Assembly (NCBI RefSeq): GCF_017255295.1
Contig: NZ_JAFKDE010000009.1
Span: 62,001-126,000 of the forward strand
Length of the DNA: 64,000 nt
DNA from: Nitratireductor aquimarinus
Lineage (GTDB): Bacteria > Pseudomonadota > Alphaproteobacteria > Rhizobiales > Rhizobiaceae
Direction of reading: 5' to 3'
In this document: positions 56,534 to 64,000 of the stretch, piece after piece
How positions within the stretch are numbered: the first letter of the stretch is position 1
Layout: the number at the start of each line of letters is the position of its first letter
Translations under genes and position numbers: made by a program
The notes under the pieces: generated by a model
Told to the model about the DNA's origin: nothing
Databases searched by the model: none
Seen by the model: the letters and a program-made list of their open reading frames with translations, nothing else

Positions 56534-57430
56534 TCAGGCGAGCGCCGCGTCCACATCCTTGCGCAGCGGAATGGCAGGCTGCGCACCGGGTTTCAGGCAG
56601 GCAAGCGCGCCTGCCGCCGCTGCCTGACGCAGTGCGGCTTCCAGTTTCAGCCCCTCGGCCAGCCCTGCCGCCAGATAGCCGCAGAACGTGTCGCCCGCAC
56701 CGACCGTGTCGACCGGCGTGATCTTCATCGACGGGCAGGTGACGAAACCGTCCGGCGTTGCCGCCCATGCCCCCTCGCCGCCCAGCGTCACGATGACGGT
56801 GCGGCCGGTCTTTGCCACGAACGCTTCCATGCGCGCGCGCCGGTCTGCGCCTTCAAGTCCCAGCGCATCGGCGTAGAGGTCGAACTCGGTCTCATTGGCG
56901 ACCACGTAATCCGCATCGGCAAGCAGCAACGCCGCCTCGGGCCGGTAGGGCGCGGTGTTGAGCACCGAAATGGCCTCGGCCCTGCGCGCTTCCTCGATGG
57001 AGGCCGCAACGGTCTTGATCGGGATTTCAAGTTGCAGAAGCACATGGTCACCGGCGGCCAGTGCGGCCTGCGCCACATGGCCGGGCAGAACATCGGCATT
57101 GGCGCCCGGCACCACGGCGATGGTGTTTTCGCCTTCCCGGTCAACGAGGATATGGGCCGTGCCGGTGGCGCTTTCGGCCCGGTGCACGGCGGAGAGATCG
57201 ACGCCCGCCGTCTCCAGAAGCTCCAGCGCCTCGCCGGCGAACGGATCATTGCCCACCGCACCGACGATGCGGGTGCGCGCGCCGGCCCGCCGTGCGGCCA
57301 GCGCCTGGTTCGCTCCCTTGCCGCCCGGCGCAGTGACGAATGTGTCGCCGGGCACCGTTTCGCCGGGCTTCGGCAGCCGATGCACCGTGGCGATCAGGTC
57401 GAGGTTGATGGAACCGATAATGACGATCAA
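56534..57430 (-). CDS. rbsK: Ribokinase
   Basis: Ribokinase phosphorylates ribose to ribose 5-phosphate. The 298-residue PfkB-family protein has the N-terminal IIGSINLDLIATVHRLPKPGE and GGKGANQALAARRAG signatures and the C-terminal DTVGAGDTFCGYLAAGL with the catalytic aspartate near residue 250. It converges with the nucleoside hydrolase gene, a natural functional partner for ribose salvage. Confidence 0.93.
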   Translation of the reverse strand: MIVIIGSINLDLIATVHRLPKPGETVPGDTFVTAPGGKGANQALAARRAGARTRIVGAVGNDPFAGEALELLETAGVDLSAVHRAESATGTAHILVDREGENTIAVVPGANADVLPGHVAQAALAAGDHVLLQLEIPIKTVAASIEEARRAEAISVLNTAPYRPEAALLLADADYVVANETEFDLYADALGLEGADRRARMEAFVAKTGRTVIVTLGGEGAWAATPDGFVTCPSMKITPVDTVGAGDTFCGYLAAGLAEGLKLEAALRQAAAAGALACLKPGAQPAIPLRKDVDAALA

Positions 57431-57466
57431 GACTGTCTCCCGCGCTTATTCGCGCCGGAAAGTAGA

Positions 57467-57512
57467 GCATCGGGCCGAAAAGTGGAATCCGGTTTTTCGG
57501 TTGTTCCGATGC
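57467..57512. repeat. Single copy of the 102-bp-repeat first hairpin
   Basis: Outer arms GCATCGG and CCGATGC enclose an inner segment with CCGAAAAGTGGAATCCGG and TTTTTCGG, matching the first hairpin of the units at 38955-39260. The second hairpin of that repeat is missing here. Confidence 0.85.
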
Positions 57513-57537
57513 GCACTCAAGAGACGTCTTTGCGGGG

Positions 57538-58440
57538 TCAGGCCGGCTGGCTGTCCTGCGAAAGCTGCCCCGCTTCCCAGCCAAGGATGGCGCGCTTGCG
57601 CGTGAGGCCCCAGTGATAGCCCGTGAGCGCACCCGACTTGCCGACGGCGCGATGGCACGGCACCACGAAGGAAACCGGGTTGGCGCCCACCGCAGCACCA
57701 ACCGCACGCGAGGCGCTGGGCTTGCCGATGGTGCCGGCAATGTCGGAATAGGCGCAGGCGCGCCCCATCGGAATCTTGAGAAGCGCGTCCCAGACCCGCA
57801 CCTGAAAATCGGTTCCGATCAGCACCACGCGCAGCGGCTCGTCGGCACGCCAGCGCGACGGCTCGAACACGCGCGCCGCATAGGGCGCGGTGGCGGCCAT
57901 GTCTTCCACATAATCGGCATTGGGCCAGCGCGAGGCCATGTCCTCGAACGCCGCACGCTCCTCGCCCGCATCGCAGAAGGCAAGGCCCGCAAGGCCGCGT
58001 TCCGTGACCATGATCAGGGCCTGACCGAAGGGCGAAATGTGAAACCCGTAGCGCATGGTGAGCCCTGCCCCGCGCGCCTTGTATTCGCCGGGTGAAATCG
58101 CCTCATGGGTCACGAACAGATCGTGCAGACGGCCCGGCCCCGACATGCCCAGTTCAAGGGCTGCATCAAGCAGCGGCATGCCGGAATCGAGAAGCCGCCG
58201 CGCGTGATCCAGCGTCACCGCCTGCAGGAACGCCTTGGGCGAAAGCCCCGCCCATCGCGTGAAGAGTTTTTGCAGGCCGGTCGGCGTGTCGCCCACCTCC
58301 TGCGCGATTTCCTCCAGCGAGGGCTGGTCGCGATAATCGAGGCTGATCTTTTCGATGACCCGGCGCACGATCTCGTAATCGCTGCCCTCCGGGGTCACAT
58401 CGCGTTGCAAAAGCGCGGTCTGCATGTTCATGGCGTCCAT
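57538..58440 (-). CDS. AraC-HTH / methylated-DNA-[protein]-cysteine S-methyltransferase fusion (Ada-like)
   Basis: The 300-residue protein combines an AraC-type DNA-binding domain (about 25-115) with an O6-alkylguanine transferase domain. The alkyl-accepting cysteine is Cys262 in FVVPCHRAVG. The N-terminal zinc-binding Ada domain that senses methylphosphotriesters is missing, so it is the common short Ada form and may act as a transcription factor with a separate sensing mode. ATG 58440 begins MDAMNMQT; a later ATG at 58431 is possible. Confidence 0.93.
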   Translation of the reverse strand: MDAMNMQTALLQRDVTPEGSDYEIVRRVIEKISLDYRDQPSLEEIAQEVGDTPTGLQKLFTRWAGLSPKAFLQAVTLDHARRLLDSGMPLLDAALELGMSGPGRLHDLFVTHEAISPGEYKARGAGLTMRYGFHISPFGQALIMVTERGLAGLAFCDAGEERAAFEDMASRWPNADYVEDMAATAPYAARVFEPSRWRADEPLRVVLIGTDFQVRVWDALLKIPMGRACAYSDIAGTIGKPSASRAVGAAVGANPVSFVVPCHRAVGKSGALTGYHWGLTRKRAILGWEAGQLSQDSQPA

Positions 58441-58539
58441 TCCCGGCGCCGGCCGCTGTCGCGCCGCACCTCGTCAAATCTCTATCGAAGCCGACAATGA
58501 CGGTTTCAGCGCATCCGCACCACCCGTTTCCTGCAAAGC

Positions 58540-59025
58540 TCAGCGCCCCTTGGCGGTGGCCAGCGCCTGCCCGAATGCGGTGGCGAAGCTTTCACGGTCG
58601 TCGGGGTTCAGAAAGCTGCCCAGTTCGACCCGCTCGCCACGCATTTCCACCGCCATGTCGGTGATACCGATCTCGTCGTGACGGTCGATGCGGAACCGCG
58701 TCCAGAACGGGTTGAAATGATGCTCCTCCGCCTTGCCGGAGGGCGGCACTTTGCGAATGTCGAGACTGGTGCGCGACAGGCGCACTTCCTCGCGCACCCG
58801 CGCGGCGCGGTAGTTCACCCGAAACGCCACATAGATGGCCAGAATGTCGAGCCCGAAAAAGCCGAACACCGGCCATGCGCCGATCCGCAGGAAGACCGCG
58901 CCGATGGTCAGCCACACAAGCAGGAGAAGGCCCATAAGAACGGCAAACCCGCGCCCGCTCAGCGAGCGATAAGGCGTGAGCAACGCCTGAAAAACAGGTG
59001 CGTCTGCGGTGTTTGTTTCAGCCAT
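58540..59025 (-). CDS. DUF2244 family membrane protein
   Basis: This 161-residue protein has two adjacent transmembrane helices (about 25-66) and the family segment EEVRLSRTSLDIRKV with a following HHFNPFWTRF. Function is unknown. The start MAETNTADAP is chosen; a longer upstream frame runs into nth antisense sequence. It is divergent from nth across only 21 bases, so the promoters overlap. Confidence 0.88.
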   Translation of the reverse strand: MAETNTADAPVFQALLTPYRSLSGRGFAVLMGLLLLVWLTIGAVFLRIGAWPVFGFFGLDILAIYVAFRVNYRAARVREEVRLSRTSLDIRKVPPSGKAEEHHFNPFWTRFRIDRHDEIGITDMAVEMRGERVELGSFLNPDDRESFATAFGQALATAKGR

Positions 59026-59046
59026 GATCCCGATTATAGAAGGCAC

Positions 59047-59787
59047 ATGGAAAAGCCCAAGAAGAAAATTGCAGCACCCCGCAAACCAGGCCGCACCCGT
59101 CGCCGCAGGACCGTTTACACGCCAGAGGAGATCCACGAGATCTTCCGCCGTTTCTCGGTGCAGCGCCCGGAGCCGAAGGGCGAGCTGGAGCATGTCAACG
59201 CCTTCACGCTTCTGGTGGCGGTGGTCCTGTCGGCACAGGCAACCGACGCCGGCGTGAACAAGGCGACGCGCGATCTCTTCAAGGTGGCCGACACGCCGGA
59301 GAAAATGCTGGCGCTCGGCGAGGAGCAGGTGGGCGAATACATCCGCACCATCGGCCTGTGGCGCAACAAGGCGAAGAACGTCATCGCGCTGAGCGAGGCG
59401 CTGATCCGCGATCACGGGTCACAGGTGCCCGACAATCGCGAGGCGCTGGTCACCCTGCCGGGCGTCGGGCGCAAGACGGCCAATGTGGTGCTCAACATGT
59501 CGTTCGGACAGCCCACCATGGCCGTCGACACGCATATTCTGCGCATCGGCAACCGGATCGGGCTTGCGCCGGGCAAAACGCCCGAGCAGATCGAGGACAC
59601 GCTGGTGAAGATCATTCCGGCGGAGTTCATGCGCCACGCCCATCACTGGCTGATCCTGCACGGGCGCTATGTCTGCAAGGCGCGCAAACCCGACTGCGTG
59701 GCCTGCGTGATCGCCGATATCTGCAAGTCGGCGGAGAAGACGAACGAAATCCCCGCCCCGCTGGTGGAGCTGGCTCCGCAGGCCTGA
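59047..59787 (+). CDS. nth: Endonuclease III
   Basis: Nth is a base-excision glycosylase and AP lyase that removes oxidised pyrimidines. The 246-residue protein has the helix-hairpin-helix LPGVGRKTAN with catalytic Lys143, catalytic Asp161 in AVDTHILRIGNR, and the 4Fe-4S ligands Cys210, Cys217, Cys220 and Cys226 (C-x6-C-x2-C-x5-C). It starts MEKPKKKIAAP with a basic tail. Divergent from the DUF2244 gene. Confidence 0.96.
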   Translation: MEKPKKKIAAPRKPGRTRRRRTVYTPEEIHEIFRRFSVQRPEPKGELEHVNAFTLLVAVVLSAQATDAGVNKATRDLFKVADTPEKMLALGEEQVGEYIRTIGLWRNKAKNVIALSEALIRDHGSQVPDNREALVTLPGVGRKTANVVLNMSFGQPTMAVDTHILRIGNRIGLAPGKTPEQIEDTLVKIIPAEFMRHAHHWLILHGRYVCKARKPDCVACVIADICKSAEKTNEIPAPLVELAPQA

Positions 59788-59817
59788 TCCAGCAATTCCA
59801 GAAGAAGCGGAAGCGCT

Positions 59818-60552
59818 CTAGCCGCGCAACTCCACCCCGCGCGCGGTTCTTGCCGCGTCTTCCTGCGAAATCAGCTTGTGCAGGTGCACCATCATGGCGG
59901 CCGCAAACAGCGGCGTCAGCAGGTTGAGGATCGGCACGGCCAGGAAGCCCGCGATCACCAGACCAGCAAGGAAGATGGTGCCCGCATGGCGGCGGCGCAG
60001 CGCCTTTGCATCCGCCTCGCTGCGGAAGCGCATGGCGGCGAATTCGAAGAATTCACGCCCCAGCAGATAGCCGTTGACGAGGAAGAAGGCGAGAATGTTC
60101 ACGCCCGGCACCAGAAGCAGCAGGAGCGCGATGATGTTGCCGAGAATGACGACGCCGAAAAACTTGATGGATGTGGCTATGGCCGCGCCAAGCGGCAGCG
60201 CCTTGCCGGGCGGGTCCTGCGGATAGTCTTCCTTCTCCACCACCTCGGCCACATCGTCGAGGAAGAGACCGGCGATCACGGCGGTCACCGGCGCGATGAG
60301 AAGCGCAAGCCCGGCCGCAAGTCCAAGCCCCGCCGCAATCGCCGCGACGAAGCTCAGCCAGCCCAGCCATGAAGGCATATCCGGGAAGAACGCATCGAAC
60401 CACGGCAGCGCGAAATACTCGAACAGTTCCTTTGTGCCGAGCCACACGCCGACAAGCACGAGAAGCGTCAGACCGAGCGTCTTGAAGAACACGCTGCGGA
60501 ACTCACGGGAGAAAAGACGGCTTATGGCGGCGCGCGCCGCATCAAGGATCAT
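59818..60552 (-). CDS. CysZ-like EI24-family membrane protein
   Basis: The 244-residue protein has four to six hydrophobic segments with basic loops, and LGLTLLVLVG and WLGWLSFVAAIAAGLGLAAG near the N-terminal half. It matches the CysZ/EI24 (formerly DUF540) family linked to sulfate uptake. The VVEKEDYPQDPPGK loop near residues 111-124 is typical of alphaproteobacterial members. Transport function is inferred from the family only. Confidence 0.87.
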   Translation of the reverse strand: MILDAARAAISRLFSREFRSVFFKTLGLTLLVLVGVWLGTKELFEYFALPWFDAFFPDMPSWLGWLSFVAAIAAGLGLAAGLALLIAPVTAVIAGLFLDDVAEVVEKEDYPQDPPGKALPLGAAIATSIKFFGVVILGNIIALLLLLVPGVNILAFFLVNGYLLGREFFEFAAMRFRSEADAKALRRRHAGTIFLAGLVIAGFLAVPILNLLTPLFAAAMMVHLHKLISQEDAARTARGVELRG

Positions 60553-60721
60553 ACGGGTAAAGGGCCTTTCACGGTGTGTCTGCCGCTTCGAGATAGGGTG
60601 CGCTCAAGGCCGGTGCAAGGCGCACGGTTCGCACCGATGGCTTGCAAATCCCGGTCAAACCGCTAAACCGCCCGGAGATTTGAGCCAACAACGCTTCCCT
60701 TGCATATCTGGAGATCTGAAC

Positions 60722-61714
60722 TTGAGCGAATATGACGTGCTGTGCATCGGCAACGCCATTGTCGACATTATCGCCCGTTGCGACGAAGCGTTTCTGGAAG
60801 ACAACAACATCATCCGCGGCGCGATGAACCTCATAGATGTCGACCGCGCCACCCTGCTCTATGACCGCATGGGACAGGCCATCGAGGCTTCCGGCGGCAG
60901 CGCCGGCAACACGGCGGCCGGCATTGCGGGCTTCGGCGGCAAGGCTGCCTATTTCGGCAAGGTCTCCGACGATGCACTCGGCAAGATCTTCGCGCACGAC
61001 ATTCGCGCGCTGGGCGTCGCCTTTGACACCAAGCCGCTCGACGGGCATCCGCCGACAGCCCGCTCCATGATCTTCGTCACCCCGGATGGCGAGCGTTCCA
61101 TGAACACCTATCTGGGCGCCTGCGTGGAGCTTGGCCCGGAAGACGTGGAAGAGAAAAAGGCCAGCGGTTCCAAGGTCACCTATTTCGAGGGCTATCTGTG
61201 GGACCCGCCGCGCGCCAAGGAAGCGATCCGCATGACCGCCGACGCGGCCCATGCCGCAGGCCGTGAAGTGGCCATGTCGCTGTCCGACCCGTTCTGCGTC
61301 GACCGCTACCGCGACGAGTTTCTGGAACTGATGCGTTCAGGCCGCGTGAACATCGTTTTCGCCAATGAGCACGAGCTTCTGTCGCTTTACCAGACCGCGT
61401 CCTTCGACAGTGCACTGGAAGAAATCCGCAGAGACACAAGCATGGCGATCGTGACCCGCTCCGAGAAGGGCTCGATCATCGTCACCAGGGATGAGACGAT
61501 CCCGGTCGACGCCATTGCCATCGACGAGCTGGTGGACACCACCGGCGCAGGCGATCTCTATGCGGCAGGCTTTCTCTACGGCTACACGAACGGGCGCAGC
61601 CTCGCCGATTGCGGCCGGCTGGGCTCATTCGCCGCCGGTCTGGTCATCCAGCAGTATGGCCCGCGCCCGCAGAAAGACCTGCGCTACGAGGCCGAACAGG
61701 CTGGCCTGATCTAG
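60722..61714 (+). CDS. Adenosine kinase (PfkB family)
   Basis: This carbohydrate kinase of 330 residues resembles bacterial adenosine or sugar kinases. The start is TTG 60722 (first residues SEYDVLCIGNAIVDI) with GGAG about nine bases upstream; no ATG precedes the conserved strand. The N-terminal GGSAGNTAAGIAGFGGKAAYFGKV motif and the C-terminal DTTGAGDLYAAGF with catalytic Asp278 are clear. It would recycle adenosine, complementing the nucleoside hydrolase and ribokinase nearby. Confidence 0.92.
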   Translation: MSEYDVLCIGNAIVDIIARCDEAFLEDNNIIRGAMNLIDVDRATLLYDRMGQAIEASGGSAGNTAAGIAGFGGKAAYFGKVSDDALGKIFAHDIRALGVAFDTKPLDGHPPTARSMIFVTPDGERSMNTYLGACVELGPEDVEEKKASGSKVTYFEGYLWDPPRAKEAIRMTADAAHAAGREVAMSLSDPFCVDRYRDEFLELMRSGRVNIVFANEHELLSLYQTASFDSALEEIRRDTSMAIVTRSEKGSIIVTRDETIPVDAIAIDELVDTTGAGDLYAAGFLYGYTNGRSLADCGRLGSFAAGLVIQQYGPRPQKDLRYEAEQAGLI

Positions 61715-61718
61715 GGCA

Positions 61719-62351
61719 CTACTCTAGCTCTTCCGGCGGACGGCCCGGCCGCGAACGATAGCGCGGGATCGTCCAGCCGAATTTGAGGGCGCCGCCGCGC
61801 ACCAGAAAAGCGGCGGTGACGGCGATCAGGGCCGCCACAGCGCCCTGCACACCTGCCAGATCGGCCACGGTGAACACGCTGGCACCGACGAGTGCGGCAG
61901 AGACATAGACTTCCGGACGCATGAGAACCGACGGTTCGCCCGCCAGCACATCGCGCAACACGCCGCCGAATGTTGCGGTGAGCATGCCCGTCACCACCGC
62001 CACGATGGCCGAACCGGACGCTTCAAGCCCCTTGGCCGCGCCCAGCACCGAATAGGCGGCAAGGCCGGCGGCATCGAGCCACAGAAGCAGCCGATAGCGA
62101 TATTCCACCAGCGGCGCGCCAAAGAAGACGAGCAGCGCCACGACGGCGCAGACGACGATGTAGATGTGGTTTTCGACCCAGAAGACCGGAACGCCCAGAA
62201 CGAGATCGCGCAGCGTGCCGCCGCCTGTGCCCGTCACACCGGCCAGGAACATGAAACCGATAAGGTCGAGTTCCTTGCGTGAGGCCGCAAGCGCGCCTGT
62301 GGCGGCAAACACCGCAACACCCGCATAATCGAGAAGCTGAATAGGATCCAT
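61719..62351 (-). CDS. Trimeric intracellular cation channel (TRIC/UPF0126) family protein
   Basis: The 210-residue protein has about seven transmembrane helices and two half-repeats with glycine-rich kinks: GTGGGTLRDLVLG and ATFGGVLRDVLAG. Prokaryotic TRIC proteins conduct monovalent cations. ATG 62351 (MDPIQLLDYAGVAVF) matches homologs. It converges with the adenosine kinase gene across four bases. Confidence 0.9.
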   Translation of the reverse strand: MDPIQLLDYAGVAVFAATGALAASRKELDLIGFMFLAGVTGTGGGTLRDLVLGVPVFWVENHIYIVVCAVVALLVFFGAPLVEYRYRLLLWLDAAGLAAYSVLGAAKGLEASGSAIVAVVTGMLTATFGGVLRDVLAGEPSVLMRPEVYVSAALVGASVFTVADLAGVQGAVAALIAVTAAFLVRGGALKFGWTIPRYRSRPGRPPEELE

Positions 62352-62500
62352 CTGGCCCTCCCCGGCACTCTGGATAGCCGAAGGGCGGATGAATAGGAAG
62401 CAAGCGCCGCTACAAAGCGATTTTTGCGCCCGGAAAGAGGTGCAGGAGAGGTCTGTCGCCGCGGGCGCGCGATGCCCCGCGGCGATGAACAAATCACGCC

Positions 62501-63160
62501 TTACGCGTCGCGTTCGGCCTGCGGATTGGGCGGACCGGGCTCTGCCGAAGCATTCTCGCCATTCTGCACCGCGCCGGCCTTCGGGCCGCCCTTGGCGACG
62601 CCGACCATGGCCGGGCGCAGAACGCGCTCGCCGATCACGAAGCCCTGCTGCACCACCTGAACGACGGTGTTTTCAGGGGTTGTCGGGTCCGGCACCTCGA
62701 ACATTGCCTGATGGAAATGCGGGTCGAAACGCTCGCCCTTCGGGTCGAGCTGCTTAACGCCATGGCGCTCCAGCGTGGAGAGCATGGAGCGCTCCGTCAT
62801 CTCGACGCCTTCCATCAGCGAGGCAAGTCCGCTCTCGGCAGCCGCACGGGCTTCCGCCGGCACCGCTTCGAGCGCACGGCGCAGATTGTCGGAAACCGTC
62901 AGCATGTCGCGGGCGAAGCCGGCGATCGAATAGCTGCGCGCTTCGGCGACGTCGCGTGCGGTGCGCTTGCGCAGGTTTTCCATTTCGGCCGCGAGGCGAA
63001 GGGCGCGCTCCTTCAGCTCCTCGTTTTCCCTGGCCAGCCGCACCAGGACGTCTTCTTCCGAAACCGCCTCGCCGCCGGCGTGCGCTTCGGACGCCTTCAG
63101 GTCCTGCTCCTCGGCCGTTCCGGGTCTGGTTGCTTCGTTGTCCTTAGCCTGATTGGTCAT
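62501..63160 (-). CDS. grpE: Nucleotide exchange factor GrpE
   Basis: GrpE releases ADP from DnaK. The 219-residue protein has a long acidic, low-complexity N-terminus, a coiled-coil helix (about 42-90, with [24 protein letters not shown] within it) and the beta-domain motif [18 protein letters not shown]. It follows hrcA on the same strand and has its own RpoH-like promoter at 63205-63233, so it may be expressed both with hrcA and alone. Confidence 0.95.
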   Translation of the reverse strand: MTNQAKDNEATRPGTAEEQDLKASEAHAGGEAVSEEDVLVRLARENEELKERALRLAAEMENLRKRTARDVAEARSYSIAGFARDMLTVSDNLRRALEAVPAEARAAAESGLASLMEGVEMTERSMLSTLERHGVKQLDPKGERFDPHFHQAMFEVPDPTTPENTVVQVVQQGFVIGERVLRPAMVGVAKGGPKAGAVQNGENASAEPGPPNPQAERDA

Positions 63161-63204
63161 GACAGTCCGTCTATGGTTCTAGAATTGTTCGGATATTGCG
63201 TCCG

Positions 63205-63233
63205 ATATCGAGGTTCGTGCGGGCAAAATCAAG
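63205..63233 (-). promoter_or_regulatory. RpoH-like promoter of grpE
   Basis: On the - strand CTTGAT and CGATAT are separated by 17 bases, the same spacing as at hsp20. The element lies 45 bases before the grpE ATG, between hrcA and grpE. The -10 half is less good than at hsp20. Confidence 0.55.
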
Positions 63234-63281
63234 GGGTGGGCTGACGCAATCGCGTACTGGCTTCCGGTGTGACTTAATCCG

Positions 63282-64000
63282 CTAACGCAGAAGGCGCCCC
63301 ACGATCTGGGCCGTATAGTCGACCATCGGCACGATGCGGGCATAGTTGAGCCGCGTGGGGCCGATGACGCCAAGCGCGCCGATCACGCGCGATTCCTGAT
63401 CACGGTAGGGCGCAACCACAAGCGACGAGCCGGAAAGCGAGAAGAGCCGGTTTTCCGAACCGATGAAGATGCGCACGCCCGACCCTTCCTCGGCCATGTC
63501 GAGAAGCTGGATGAGACCTTCCTTGGTCTCCAGATCTTCGAACAGCCGGCGCAGAAGCTCCAGATCGGCCTCCGCCGTCAGGTTTTCCAGAAGGTTTGCC
63601 CGGCCACGCACGATCAGCCGCGCCGGCTGGCCGCTCTCGGTCCCCGCCCACACGGCAAGCCCCTGCTCCACCAGCTCCTGCGAGAGCGTGTCGAGCGCGG
63701 CGCGTGTTTCTTCCTGCAGGCGCGACAGCTCGGTCCGCGTTTCGGCGAGCGTGCGGCCACGAATATGCGCATTGAGGAAGTTGGACGCCTCATGCAATTG
63801 CGAGATGGTGACGCCTTCCGGCAGATCGATGACGCGGTTTTCCACGTCGCCATTCTGCGAGACGAGCACGGCAAGCCCCTTGCGCGGCTCAAGCTGCACG
63901 AATTCGATGTGCTTGAGCGCTGCTTCCGACTTTGTGGCGAGCACCAGTCCCGCACCGCGCGAAAGGCCGGACAGAAGCTGGCTCGCCTCCGTCAGCATGT
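63282..64000 (-). CDS. hrcA: Heat-inducible transcriptional repressor HrcA, 5' end outside the window
   Basis: HrcA represses groE genes through CIRCE elements and is inactivated on heat stress. Only the C-terminal about 240 residues are present, including [12 protein letters not shown], the [19 protein letters not shown] segment and the late [19 protein letters not shown] motif. The N-terminal winged helix lies beyond base 64000. It precedes grpE with a 121-base gap holding the grpE promoter. Confidence 0.95.
   Translation of the reverse strand, partial: MLTEASQLLSGLSRGAGLVLATKSEAALKHIEFVQLEPRKGLAVLVSQNGDVENRVIDLPEGVTISQLHEASNFLNAHIRGRTLAETRTELSRLQEETRAALDTLSQELVEQGLAVWAGTESGQPARLIVRGRANLLENLTAEADLELLRRLFEDLETKEGLIQLLDMAEEGSGVRIFIGSENRLFSLSGSSLVVAPYRDQESRVIGALGVIGPTRLNYARIVPMVDYTAQIVGRLLR

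Overview
The window is about 64 kb of high-GC chromosomal DNA from an alphaproteobacterium. It most resembles the Hyphomicrobiales, and a Phyllobacteriaceae/Mesorhizobium-like lineage fits best. Supporting signs are the conserved block lptC-lptA-lptB-rpoN-hpf-ptsN, the mutS/glnD/murJ/trpS neighbourhood, an ornithine-lipid gene (olsB), a PodJ-like polarity protein, an mmcB nuclease gene, the hsp20-DUF1150 pair, the hrcA-grpE order, and several intergenic palindrome families typical of rhizobia. The genus is inference; no rRNA, tRNA or other typing marker is present.

Layout. 1-2 kb: the end of a phosphonate (C-P lyase) operon (DUF1045 protein, phnM, phnN). 2-5.4 kb: a DNA-damage operon (Lhr-like helicase, PdeM nuclease). 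5.4-11 kb: a TIGR02186 membrane protein, a TauE-type exporter and a very long PodJ-like polarity protein. 11.4-19.4 kb: a fatty-acid beta-oxidation region (MerR regulator, a strong palindromic operator, acyl-CoA dehydrogenase, thiolase, FadJ-like fusion, thioesterase, DsbA-like isomerase), interrupted by a 268-bp MITE-like element. 19.4-26.8 kb: mmcB, cueR, an L,D-transpeptidase, an NfuA-like scaffold, a universal stress protein, trpS, an acyltransferase and murJ. 27.3-37 kb: glnD, rsm22-like, a small GIY-YIG nuclease gene bracketed by paired palindromes, mutS and maeB. 37.1-39.3 kb: one AT-rich orphan gene, olsB and a triplicated 102-bp repeat. 39.3-47.9 kb: a hybrid histidine kinase, an MDR reductase, lspA, two RNA methyltransferase genes, an ornithine-cyclodeaminase-like gene, lapA, ihfB and sppA. 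48.3-53.3 kb: the LPS-export/RpoN/PTS-Ntr block. 53.4-64 kb: a C45 peptidase, a heat-shock pair, a nucleoside hydrolase, ribokinase, Ada-like repair protein, nth, adenosine kinase, a TRIC channel, grpE and the 3' part of hrcA.

Most of the window is core housekeeping. The unusual material is between genes: (1) REP-like palindromes arranged as opposed pairs on both sides of a GIY-YIG gene, a layout that recalls REP/RAYT systems but with a different nuclease family; (2) a 268-bp element with perfect 34-bp terminal inverted repeats and two internal stems forming an exact three-way junction; (3) a probable ROSE-type RNA thermometer plus RpoH-like promoter ahead of hsp20, with a matching promoter ahead of grpE; (4) a triplicated 102-bp repeat with a compensatory stem change; and (5) a lone AT-rich gene of unknown function. 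No CRISPR array, tRNA, rRNA or intact insertion sequence was seen.
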